This document shows, in pieces, positions 53,001 to 64,000 of a DNA stretch of 64,000 nucleotides (position 1 is its first letter; every line of letters starts with the position of its first letter). The position numbers were made by a program, and so were the translations under genes. This DNA comes from Epiperipatus broadwayi (lineage: Eukaryota > Onychophora > Udeonychophora > Euonychophora > Peripatidae), in NCBI GenBank assembly GCA_028023455.1, contig JAQFVV010012993.1, positions 1-64,000 on the forward strand, written 5' to 3'. The notes under the pieces were generated by a model, which saw only the letters and a list, made by a program, of their open reading frames with translations, was not told the origin of the DNA and did not search any database.

Positions 53001-54266
53001 TTGTAGAAAGTTGAATATCATGCATAGAGATTCGTGATGATCAGTCATCATCACTAGTATTATTAAATCCTAGTTTTAACTATAAAAGTATTTTAGTAAA
53101 TAAACATAAACTTATATAAATGCTAGTGAATGTAATAATTAAATCCCAGTTTGAAATGGGATGATTTTAAAAAGTGCTTATGAGTTTATAAAGATAAATT
53201 TATTGTTGTGAGTTTATTAATAAGCTATGGCTGGTATCATCATCACTATTATTATCATTATTATTATGATATCATCATCATCATCATTACCTTTATATTG
53301 TGATAAATACTCTAGTTAAATGGCCATCAATATCAATAATGGTCTTCAAGATGCTTGTTTAGAAGCCATTAATAGAATTATACTTGTCTGTTCATCAATA
53401 TACATAAAATGAGCTAGCAATATCTATAAGAGTTTTGATCTATATAAATTTTGGTGATATAGGGGATCTTATGATTTTATTGACATGAGTAAAATATAAG
53501 AGTGTCATTTTTTTTCATTAGTCATCCAAGTCATGTGTGATAAAAATGTACCGGAATGAGTTTGAACTCAGTACACTCTAAACAGATATTTATCTAGATT
53601 TAAAACAATCTAGTGGCGCTCGTGGGAAAACACATGGACTTAGCTAAACTGAATAGAAGTGATCCCATCCCTTTTCCAACTTATTAACTTTATATAATAT
53701 GTTTTATAAGTTGTCATGAATAGCACCAGTGTGTGCATATGACCATGAATGGTCTTATATAGTTGGAAAGAAGAATAGGAAGGATTCTTTGTTAAAAGAA
53801 CCTAGTATTGGAGATAAGCATAATGCACTCCAGGAATCTTACAGTGGGTAATTTTATTCAGATGCTATATTTAATATTATTTTATTTGATGACAATGGCC
53901 AGTATGTTTTATTGTTTAAATGACTTCCCCAATATCTAAATATTTAAAATCTTTAATGATGACAGTTTTTAATTTTCATTTGGTTATTTTATATGAAAAC
54001 ATGAGATAATTTATTTATTTCATTATTAGTGTGACAGAATTAATGTTTAGGATAGTTGCAAACGGGCTATAATGTTATATTTAGTTATTGAATTATAGCA
54101 ACTATCATTTTATCACTCATCTATATATTAAACGGTTACAAAATAGCAGCTTTTATCATCATTACAGTAATTTTGCTTACTATGACAAATGGCAGATTAT
54201 GAGTATATTTTGATAATTAATAATTTCGTCTATATATATATATAGAAAATATTTATTTCTGTTACA
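50064..54266 (+). repeat. 3' LTR, 4.2 kb
   Basis: Nearly identical to 43145-47342 with scattered base changes and short indels. TATA box at 51073-51080. Ends TTTCTGTTACA followed by (TA)n. A 14-bp extra AT segment lies near 54245. Confidence 0.88.
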
Positions 54267-54280
54267 ATATATATATATAT

Positions 54281-56052
54281 TGCGATATCTACATATAATA
54301 TAGTCTCGCATGTACATATATTATTGATCCTCAATAATAATAATAAAGAAAAAGGGTTTCATTAAAAGAAATAGAAAACCAATAAAAAATAAAAAAAAAT
54401 TTTAGTTAAAAGGATTCTAAAAACTTATTTTAAAAGAAATTAGAAAAAACTAAATAAAGATTGAAGATTAGAAAGGAAAGGGGAGGGGTGTATAATGAAC
54501 GCATCTCTTTCTTTCTTTGTCAGATAAGAAAATCACATATCAAAAGAATGAAAGAAAATAATTGTAATTGTAAAATTAAAAATGTAAAACTTGGACCAAA
54601 TTTCTAGATAGATTGGTACAAGATAAAGTAATGTAAAGGAATGTTGCAATTAGTAACATTCAATATTTTAAATGTATCAAAAGAATGAAAGAAAATAATT
54701 GTAATTATAAAATTGAAAAATGTAAAACTAGTACAAAAAAAATTCCAGGTAGATTGGTACAAGATAAAGAACATTCTATAGAATGATAGCAGAGAGATAA
54801 GCAGAGCTGATTTAGTAGTAACTGGTTGTGTTTTCTTTTGCTGGCTAAAACTTAACAAAAAAAATAATAGAAGGGAAGAAACTATCTAGAGAATAGCGAG
54901 GACGTATTATTTAAATGTTAATGAACTTAGTTGGGTATGCTAACATGGAGGGCTAGTGGCGAATAACGGGTGTTTGCTCGGTCTATCTCCGTCCAACCAT
55001 TCGCTCACTACCTATAACATCGAAAATGCTGCCGAGAAGAGACCGCCGTTATGGAACCAGATCTGCCTGAAGATTCGTAATAGGATATTTAAAGAGATGA
55101 ATACCTACTGAAATTCGGAATTAGAAAGAAATCAAACCCACGCCAAAAGATTATAAACTCTCACTCCACTAACTGGGACGTCGGAAAAGCGAGCAACCAT
55201 CTCTGCAAAAGAAGGGAAATTTTTCCCACTCGATGGTTGATCCTTCATTGAGGATTCCATACCTAGGTAACTATTATTAATACATGCATGTCAGAATTAA
55301 TTTGTGAACAAAGAAATCAGTCAGAAACGAAAACTATTAAAATTTGCGCAATACTTCGGACAAATATAATTAAAAGAACTTATGATTTTACTATAATAAT
55401 GTATAAGAAAGTAACAATTGGGTTACGCTAGTTTATTTAAGGGTTAATTTGAATTATATTCTTTACTATTTTATTTATGTGTATATTATGTTGGTGTGTG
55501 ATAGGTATATGTGTGTTTTATGATTTTATTATGTCATTAGAAATAACGAATTGCAAAATTAAAAGTTTATTTATAAAAGGAAGTAAATAGTCATTTGCGT
55601 TTTCTTTTCTTTACCAAGCTAATAAATATTTAGAATGAATTAAATCTAGGTCATTTGAGCTAACAAGTTTATTAAGTGAGGAGTAATAATAATAAAGTAA
55701 TCGAAATGGATAAATAAGTCCTTTCGTATCGTAAATAAAGGGAAAGAAGAAGGGCTATAATTGATATTCCTGCTGTACCGTGATAATTCCGGGAATAAAT
55801 TTATAAATATTCCAAGCGCTGGGCAGAACAAATTATTCGATTCGAATAATTTGCCCAGCAGAGAAGAAGCGTTTAATTGGGAAATATAATGCTGGGATGA
55901 TATTTTATATGATGTCAGTGTTCAATTAAGAATATATACTCAATTTTGGGGTGTATATTGGCTTCTTGCTTGTGGTAATCATCATTGGTGGTGAAACGGT
56001 CGATCACATAATTATAAGTGCGGCTGGTGTTTAACCGGACGGTGGTTGTATT

Positions 56053-56055
<3 letters not shown>
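54281..56055 (+). repeat. Solo LTR, 1.8 kb
   Basis: TGCGATATCTACATA...GGTTGTATTACA with (TA)n on both sides. A GC-richer block at 54940-55260 (CCGTCCAACC, ACCGCCGTTATGG) is like the central parts of the other LTRs. No partner, primer site or polypurine tract adjacent. Confidence 0.65.

Positions 56056-56102
<47 letters not shown>
56056..56102. repeat. (TA)n tract
   Basis: Right flank of the solo LTR and left flank of the SINE. Confidence 0.95.
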
Positions 56103-56104
<2 letters not shown>

Positions 56105-56300
56105 AGGTGATGATCTGGACTAACTAATGTGTTAGTTCAGCATAAAATTTATATACTGGATATCATTTATCTATTTAACATATGTGTGGTCATGTGTATT
56201 GGTTGTATAATTGACTATATAACTGAAGGGACCCTAAAGGTCTAGGCTCAAATCTCCTATAATTAATTATACATTGTAAACTATAGGTATATGTGAGATG
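56103..56300 (+). mobile_element. tRNA-derived SINE, third copy
   Basis: GTGATGATCTGGACTAACT, TTGGTTGTATAATTGACTATAT (box A-like), GGCTCAAATCTCC (box B-like) and CTATAATTA match the 19.0-kb copy. Box B has one extra change, so promoter strength is doubtful. Confidence 0.6.
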
Positions 56301-57938
56301 TTAAAATTTTGTTAAATTTATTTATTTGATTATAATGTGTAAATATATATTATAAAATACAATTTAATGTTAAAAATGTCAAATAGAGTAGATTAATTGA
56401 TCATGTGATTTATATAATTAAATATCTTGAGAAGGTCTCAATGGAGATGAGATCTGGTTCAAGAAATATTAAAATATAATTATCATAAACTGTTTATTTC
56501 AATCTTATTTAGATTGATTATTTAATTTAATCTATGTAACATGACTAATTTATAGGAACACAAATTCATTTATACATTATAGTGCATATGATTTTATTCC
56601 TGCATACACAGTGTTATAAACTTCAGAATCAATCAAAACTTATAGCTGTGACATCCCTGTGGCCACAACTTACTCTATCACTTATCAAGCTGATATCACT
56701 ACAACCAAATCCCATTAATTCACTAAATTATTCAAAAGTGTATTGCCATTGGAAACACATTCAGATATAGTTTAATACACTAAACCAAGACAATATGCAA
56801 GCAATCTTCAGAAATAAACATCTACAAAACTACAAATAACTTCAAGAGAATTTCCACCTCCCAAGTAATCAATAGTGACATACTAGCGCAAGGTCTGGAA
56901 CTCACAATGTTCCCAATAGAAACATTTACTGGCAGTCATGAAAACAGTACCAAGATGGTAATGAACTTTATCAGTACACAATATAAATTGTAAAGTTTAC
57001 ATTTGTAATTTTTAAAACAGGGTATAAAATCAATATAACCTGTAGCACAATTGAAATTGAACCTAAGTTGCAATAAATTATAGCTGGATACATGTAAATA
57101 TACCAATGCAAACCTATCTAAATAATTTATTCCCTCACTTTATTAAGACTTGTAAAACCTCATTGATCTATGTAATTGTATATAATTAAATCTGTACCAA
57201 CATGCTTTTGATCACTAATATAAACTCATATCAACAAAAGAAATTTATTGTAATAATTTTATTAGTCTGAATAAAGTCTCCTTTTAAAAACATAATTATC
57301 TTTTCATGCATATCATACAAACCAAAGATGAACTGACTCATAAAATAATGTATTTTAAAGACTCAAATAAAAGAAAACAAAAATAGTAAGTCAAGTGAAT
57401 AAAGACTTTATTTAAAAAATAATAATAAAATATGTTAATGAACGACATAATAGGATATACTTTTGAAGTAGGTTGAGATACTCAATAGTTAGAAAAACTA
57501 AAAGTATATTAAAATATTAAATTTACTTTTAAAAAGAAATATTTTTTTTTAAATTTGTAAAAGTTTACGAAAAAAAATTTAAAAATAAAATATTTCTTTG
57601 ATTCCGATTTTTTTAAAATAAAAAATAAATTACTGCTCTAGTGTGCTTTGTTCCTTGAACATTAAATTTAAATATGATTAGGTATACTTACGTATTCCGT
57701 TTGGCAAAATAATTAATAATTGAAAGTCGCGTATTTTAACTTCGAGACAACTAACAATTGAAGAATTTTTTTATGTAGTTTTTTGTCTCAACAAATCGAG
57801 AAATAATTGATACATATTTCTAATTATTTTTATAGAAATAAAAGCATCAATAATTCTGTTTGATATTTAGTTATTTATTTTTATTATGACTTGCTTTTTG
57901 TTTGCAATATTATTGTTGTTTAATATATATATATATAT
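56300..57938. other. AT-rich sequence, nothing recognised
   Basis: No conserved frame or RNA gene seen. Ends in a short (TA)n at about 57921-57938. Confidence 0.5.
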
Positions 57939-58350
57939 TGTAACAAAAAAAGTAAATAATAAAAGTTCTAAATATGCTACAAGTTGGTTGCTGCCAATTT
58001 AATGTGATGGAAATCTAGAAAGAGTTAAATTAACATTATCTTCCCTTCTCAAACTAATTTTATTATAATGAGAATGGATTGTTTTATAACAATGATAATA
58101 ATGATTTGATTTGTGGAAAGAGAAATAAATCGACATATTTTAAATCGCATCACGAGAAGTGCTGACTCAAGCCGTTACAATATTAAGTAAAATTTAATTA
58201 TATTTTAGCCTCACTCTTTCTGTTACAGTATTATTAAAAATTTCTAAAAACCATTTTTTTATTTAAGAAGGTGTATTTTTAAATTAGGCCTGCCCCGTAT
58301 ATTATATTATATTAAAACATAATTACGTACACTATCTCTTTGTTTTTTCA
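57939..58350 (+). other. Possible LTR start after (TA)n
   Basis: TGTAACAAAAAAAG follows a (TA)n tract exactly as the LTRs elsewhere do, but no matching end or second copy was found, so an LTR is only suggested. Confidence 0.3.
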
Positions 58351-58548
<198 letters not shown>

Positions 58549-59575
58549 AGTGATGTAATGCATTAAGTATTCATGAAAATAACTGAGATTCCTGTATTTA
58601 AATTTAGCAACCTACATATAACATTACCGTTTTATTTGTCATCATTAAAAAAAGAAGGCAATTGAAACTTGGTTAAATGAAGTATACATCTTAAAATAAT
58701 TGAAGTAAACAAATACCACGAAGACAAACTATTTTGGCCTTAAAACTAAGTTGTTTATTAATTAAGAGTTATAAAAGGAATATGGATTTTAAACTCGGAA
58801 TAAAAAATATATATCCAATTAGTCATAAAAAAGGCAAGGTACACATATTTCTTCTTAATATAAGTACATTACATTTATTTAATTCATAACTTGCAAAAAA
58901 AATTTATAATAAAAAACTTTATATTGTCTTGAAAATAATTTTTCACTATAAACAAAGACTTTTAAACTTTTGCAAAGAGAATGTATTTATGTGTATACAT
59001 GTTAGCAAGGACATAACAAATATATTAAAACTAGAATCCGATTATATAATAAAGAATATTATGTTAATTGAATATGTATTTCTATGTGTGACTGCCAACT
59101 ATATTAAAAAAAATATTTCTCACTATTCATGAAGTTTAAAAAAAATTGTTAATTTGTTTTAATATTAAAAAATATAAGATATAATAATGATAAATATTCT
59201 GAAAATCCACATAATTCAAAATGCACATGATAGTATATAATTGTATATTCTCAATTCTTCCAGAAAATGTTATTGCATTGTCTTTTAAAGCATTTTATCC
59301 CTATAATTGGAAAAAGCTCATAAACAAAGAAATGTTTTTATTCAGAAAAATATTAAGATACACTCTTTTAATCGTAAGCATTTTAATAATAAAATAAGGA
59401 TTTCTCATTTCAGAATAATTGAAGATAATGTTTTATCAAGTTGTTGATTACTCTTAAATAAAAGCAAGCAGACGGTAAAAGTGCTTGAGACAAATATTTT
59501 AATTTCAATACTGTCTAAAGTTTTGGCAAACAAAATCTCCAGTGGTAACATAGTATAAAAATGATTTTAATTTTT
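58549..59575. other. AT-rich sequence, nothing recognised
   Basis: No repeat boundary, domain or RNA gene seen. Confidence 0.5.
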
Positions 59576-59577
59576 AT

Positions 59578-60540
59578 ACATTTTAAAAATCACTAAAATA
59601 TCACATGTTCACCATTCACTATGCTTTCATAATCTGTTAACACACTAGTAAATTCTCCATATAGTAGTACCACCCAGTGCATGCCTTAGTATTCAGTGGA
59701 TGCAGGAAAGTTTGTGTCTAAAATACCTATCTAGTGCTTACTTAACCAATAACCCCAGACTAGTTACTAGCTTGTGGCTTTCATCATTGAGGAGCCTAGG
59801 ATCTGAGAGCACTGCTTTAAAATCTTAGGATGTGATGAACTTCTCCAAAAATCACCTTTTACCTTAATAGTTAACTTTACAGCTATGAGGTCAAGATAAC
59901 AACATAATGCTATCAATCCAACATTTGCCTCTACAGTCATATAGATATAAATCTAATTCTATATATATTGGGGTCTTCTGTTTTTTAACAATAAATCACC
60001 ATCATCCTATGAGTAGGATTAGTATAAAATCACTAAAACATCACAAGATTACTATTTCCTATATATACTCAAGTTGTTAAAACAGTAGCAAACTCCCTAC
60101 AGTACTATCACCTAAAGGTTTGCAAGAAGATTTGTGTATAAAATCCCTAACTAGGGGTTACTTGCCCAATATGTCCAAATTAGTTTCTAGCTTGTGGCTC
60201 ATAGCTTCTCCAATTAGATTTTAGCTTGTGGTTCATAGCTTCCACAAATTAGTTTCTAGCTTGTTGATCATAGCTTTACAGTTAACTAAATAGGTAAAAA
60301 GTGAATGCTGGAATGTTGCATTAGGTTGTGATATCTATGTACTGTGCTCTCAGAACCATGCCCCCTCCTGATAAAAGTCACAGCATAAAAACTAGCCTTC
60401 GAATATTGGAAGAGAAGGCATTAGATAGAAATTTTATGCACAAACATACCCTTGCATCCAATGATTACTAAGGCTTGTACTGGGTGATACTATTGTATGG
60501 AGAGTTTATTATTAATTAAAAAATTATCAAATAGTTTCCT
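59578..60540. repeat. Foldback element with inverted arms and an internal direct copy
   Basis: CTCCATATAGTAGTACCACCCAG...ATGCAGGAAAGTTTGTG (about 59653-59715) is complementary, with mismatches, to 60433-60505. A TCTGAGAGCAC segment (59792) pairs with GTGCTCTCAGA (60343). A third partial copy lies in direct orientation at about 60025-60160. Three 35-bp tandem units (TTAGTTTCTAGCTTGTGGCTCATAGCTTC-like in parts) lie at 60180-60280. No transposase; class unknown. Confidence 0.65.
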
Positions 60541-61041
60541 ACTAGTACTAATACAAGAATTAAAACTGAAGATAAATTAGCTTCTTTTTGTATTTATTCT
60601 ATTAATGAAATTTTAAACTTATTAACTAATCTCACATTATGAATTACCATGCTCAATTACATCATATATTACTTAATAATACAGATCATTTTTTTTGTTT
60701 ATTCATTTATCACTACAGTTAGGTTTCATATATTGTAACGAATTATGTCTGTATTTTCTCATGATTACTGACTTATTTTAAACTAATGCTAGGTTATGAA
60801 TCTTTTTTTTAATATACTAAAGAATATAACAGTTTTACTATTTTTAATAATTCTAACCTAACTATTTATTATTATTTTCTGCCCAGCATAAAATTTATGG
60901 ATGTCAGCTTATTCTGACTCCAAGAGCCAACCTACATGTTGATAGGGATTATGCTAGAAGCGATGAGAAAAGCAATCAGTGATAATTCAGAAATGTATTT
61001 TTGCTGGCTAGCTCACTCAGGGCAAGTGGTACTGAGTCAAT

Positions 61042-61044
<3 letters not shown>
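60541..61044. other. AT-rich sequence, nothing recognised
   Basis: No feature supported between the foldback and the (TA)n tracts. Confidence 0.5.
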
Positions 61045-61090
<46 letters not shown>

Positions 61091-61107
61091 TATAGGTGAG
61101 ATATAGA

Positions 61108-61141
<34 letters not shown>
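61045..61141. repeat. Two (TA)n tracts
   Basis: 61045-61084 and 61114-61141, separated by about 29 bp. The second one flanks the next repeat. Confidence 0.95.
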
Positions 61142-61144
<3 letters not shown>

Positions 61145-64000
61145 ATTCTCACCTTCAGTTCGATATATAATATAGAAATCAAATAAATAATAATGCTCCG
61201 GCTAAAATAATAATAATCTTAATATAATAAATAATAAAGATATCCTATAATGATTTCTACCATTCAACTAATTCTAAAATATTTAATAAATAATATATGG
61301 TTCGATTTATGAAAATTAAATTAATAAAAACTAATTATATCTGAGACAATTTAGTGAAGGTAAAGAAGTAATGAATTACATGAAATCTATGTCCCACAGG
61401 ATACAATCTCAATGGCATAAGAACATTATCCCCCTATTATTTCAAATAATAATAAATTCATAGTATTCTTAAGACTTTAAAAAATAACAAATAATTTAAT
61501 ATAATATTACTAAACTGAACTTAATCTCTTTTACTAAAAATATAATTATAATTATCTCAGGTTCTGAAAAATTAATCTAATAAATTTTAAAATATCTCCT
61601 GTATCCAAGTATGATAAAGAATTGTGTGTCATTCCTAACTACTCCTAAACAATAATAACAATAATAATAAATAATAATAATCCTGCTCCTCATTAAATAA
61701 TTATTAATCATATCTACTATTTAACTCTATGATAACTAATAATAATGATAATAATAATATCAATAATATAATTTTTTTATTTCTCATAAGGCATCTTAAT
61801 TTGGTATAATCTGAAAATGATGTGGCAACAAACAATATTAAATTCTATGCAGTAAATTGTAATCAATTATAACTATAATAATATTATTGCAAAAGAAAAA
61901 AATTATTCAAATATCATATTCTGGATAATAATTATTTCTTGAAAAATGAATAATTTATTTATACTGTGCAAATGTATCGTATTTATTTTGGATTCTGTTA
62001 ATCGTGTATTTGTGATGGTGAATAAATCAATCAAAATAACGCAGAGATTTGTAAAAAAAAACAACAAGTTTAACAAATTTATTATACTTTTTATTAAAAC
62101 AAAACTATTTACAGTATGTACAAGTTTCGTTAAATAAATCTAACAAAATACAAATTTAACTAAAGTAAGATTATATTATACTTTTCAATATTATACAAAA
62201 TCAAAAATAAATAAGCCTTCAATCTGGCTTATGTACTATTTGTTATATACAATGTAAAATAAAAGGTAATCTAGACCTACACTTCATAGTTTAATTAAAT
62301 TGTTTGCTAATTACATATATAGATGATATAGATTTAATAGGTATGCACAAAAATATAAATACTTAAAATAATGTTCATTTTGAAAATATGTTTTAAGGTT
62401 ATTCCATAAATAAAAATTGAATTGAACAAAAATTATAGTGTTGATGTTATACTAAATACTATTACTTGGCACCATTCTCAAATCCTTATATATGTTTTAT
62501 TTTTTTTTTTCAAAAAAAAAACATTATAAAATAATATTCATAAAATACAAACATTCATTACACTTTGTGTTGTTCACTTTAATGATTCATTTTTTTAATA
62601 TGCATTGATTTGTGGAAATCAGAATATCAAAATTATTTTAAAATATCATAAATAGTTGTAATTTCTTTTATCATCAAAATTGTTAATAAAATATGAAAAA
62701 GTATTTATAATTCTTTATAATTCTACTATAAGCATTTATACTCAATTTCATTTATATTTCATCTTAATCCAAACAAGAAACCTATCTTATTTCCTTTTGA
62801 AAAGTAACAATACATCAATCCAAAATTATTCATTATTTTCTTTTCATAAAATACTACGATACACAATGTAATAACTGTTGAAATTAAGATAGAGATATGA
62901 TGCATAGGACATGAAGGAATGACTAGAGTAAAGACTCAATAGTATAAAATATATTATTAATAATCCACATGGAAACAGCGTGAAAGAATAGATATGACTT
63001 TTCTGTCCAATACCTTCAAAAATAATGTCCAGACTACTTATTTAGCTTTTAAAGATCATTATAAAATATGAAAATATCACCAATGTCCACGGAAAATTCA
63101 TACAAGACATGGGGCTATGTTAACTGTACTTGCATAAAACTACTAAGGTAAAAATATAGGCTATTTCTCTATCTTCTTAACATATCCTACATATAATGCA
63201 TCAAAGTTTTTTTTTATATGTACTTCCCCAGTCACTATTGATTAAAACTTCATAATAGATCTAACAATCTGCACCACAAAATAACTTGCATTACTCCTAA
63301 TAACAAACAAAGTTTACATATGACATTATCAATCCAGAAATACTCTAAGAAAAAGGTTTTATTCACATAAATCTCAGCATGAAAAATACAAATGACCTTG
63401 ATTTTAAAACATTAAAATCAATATTCAAATATTTCAAAAATATGATTCATTCAGTAAAGAATCATGAAAAATTATGAGCATCCACATATTATACTTCGTA
63501 ATATAAGAAAGAAAAATGTGTATGCATATCTCTTTTTTTAAAAAAAATCATAGCTTATATCTCAGAATAATAAAAAAAATTCTACATGTATAATTAATAC
63601 ACACATACATATGATAAAAGTAATATCTTCAAAAATATTCCAAACAATTCTAGAAAAAAATAAAAAATAAAATATACATCATATAATGATTAACAATTTT
63701 AAAATTACTTAGTGACTTGAAGACTTACAAGTCATATTTTAGATGTCTTCTGATACAAATTCAGATAAGAAAAACATATTAATCAAAAAGATCAGTCATC
63801 CAATATACCAATTATACTTTTAAAAATGTCTTCAAAAACTTTAAAATATTAAAAGATTTTTAAAGAATATTAATATTGTTAGAATAAATCAAAAAATATT
63901 TAAAATGTAACCTTTCCTATGTTAACAATATATTCTAATACTAAATTTTATTTTATTTAAAATAATTCAAAACTAAATTTATGTAATTCCAATTCATGTT
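61142..64000 (-). mobile_element. Divergent AT-rich LTR-like repeat, copy 3 (runs off the window)
   Basis: Starts TGTATTCTCACC after (TA)n. Shares TCCCACAGGATACAATCTCAA (about 61392; differs slightly in the 11.8-kb copy), ATCTCAGGTTCTG (61553), a short AAT spot (61650-61682), a GTTTAACAAATTTATTATAC block (62069) and a block at 62890-63140 with copy 1. No coding frame. Confidence 0.55.

Larger units (their letters stand above)
43145..54266 (+). mobile_element. Large non-autonomous LTR element (LARD-like), 11.1 kb
   Basis: LTRs of about 4.2 kb (43145-47342, 50064-54266) flank a 2.7-kb interior with a clean tRNA-Lys primer site, a leader with tandem stem-loops, gag-like fragments and a polypurine tract. 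No pol domain. (TA)n flanks both ends. The proportions recall LARD elements of plants: very long LTRs and a short non-pol interior. The naming is by analogy only. Confidence 0.85.

Overview
This is a strongly A+T-rich stretch of an animal nuclear genome, most likely an invertebrate. It is built almost wholly of transposable elements and simple repeats. I found no host protein-coding gene and no cellular rRNA or tRNA gene. The animal origin rests on the element types: LINEs with APE endonuclease, a Penelope-like element with a GIY-YIG nuclease, Ty3/gypsy elements primed by a tRNA-Lys-like site, and tRNA-derived SINEs. The gypsy integrase resembles arthropod elements, but I cannot name the species.

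Layout. 1-3109: 5' part of an apparently intact LINE on the minus strand (ORF1 with CCHC knuckle, ORF2 with APE endonuclease and the start of RT, running off the left edge). 3.3-5.5 kb: a 5'-truncated LINE reverse transcriptase between two (ATT)n tracts, carrying an Illumina adapter sequence. 6.8-11.4 kb: a decayed Penelope-like element split by an inserted minus-strand LTR element reduced to two 1.7-kb LTRs and 51 bp. 11.5-17.2 kb: AT-rich LTR-like sequence. 17.2-19.3 kb: direct repeats, an inverted repeat with a decayed hammerhead unit, and two head-to-head SINEs. 19.5-40.6 kb: a decayed Ty3/gypsy element whose 2-kb LTRs lie about 16 kb apart because other elements are nested inside it, including a 5.5-kb non-autonomous LTR element at 21.6-27.0 kb. 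Its 3' LTR was hit by a hammerhead-ribozyme repeat element at 37.6-39.1 kb. 40.6-43.1 kb: two solo LTRs. 43.1-54.3 kb: a non-autonomous LTR element with 4.2-kb LTRs and a 2.7-kb interior. 54.3-56.1 kb: a solo LTR. 56.1-64 kb: a SINE, microsatellites, a foldback element and another member of the AT-rich LTR-like family.

Most notable are (1) three tandem and one inverted full-core type I hammerhead ribozymes in 409-413 bp units, moved as one insertion with a 15-bp target duplication, i.e. a retrozyme or Penelope-LTR-like element; (2) four tandem stem-loops with a compensatory base change in the leader of the large non-autonomous LTR element; (3) repeated insertion of LTR elements into (TA)n tracts; and (4) a sequencing adapter in the assembly.

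Autonomous machinery is scarce. The gypsy and Penelope-like copies are broken, while the compact elements keep priming sites, promoters, polypurine tracts or ribozymes. This suggests that non-autonomous elements are mobilised by enzymes encoded elsewhere.
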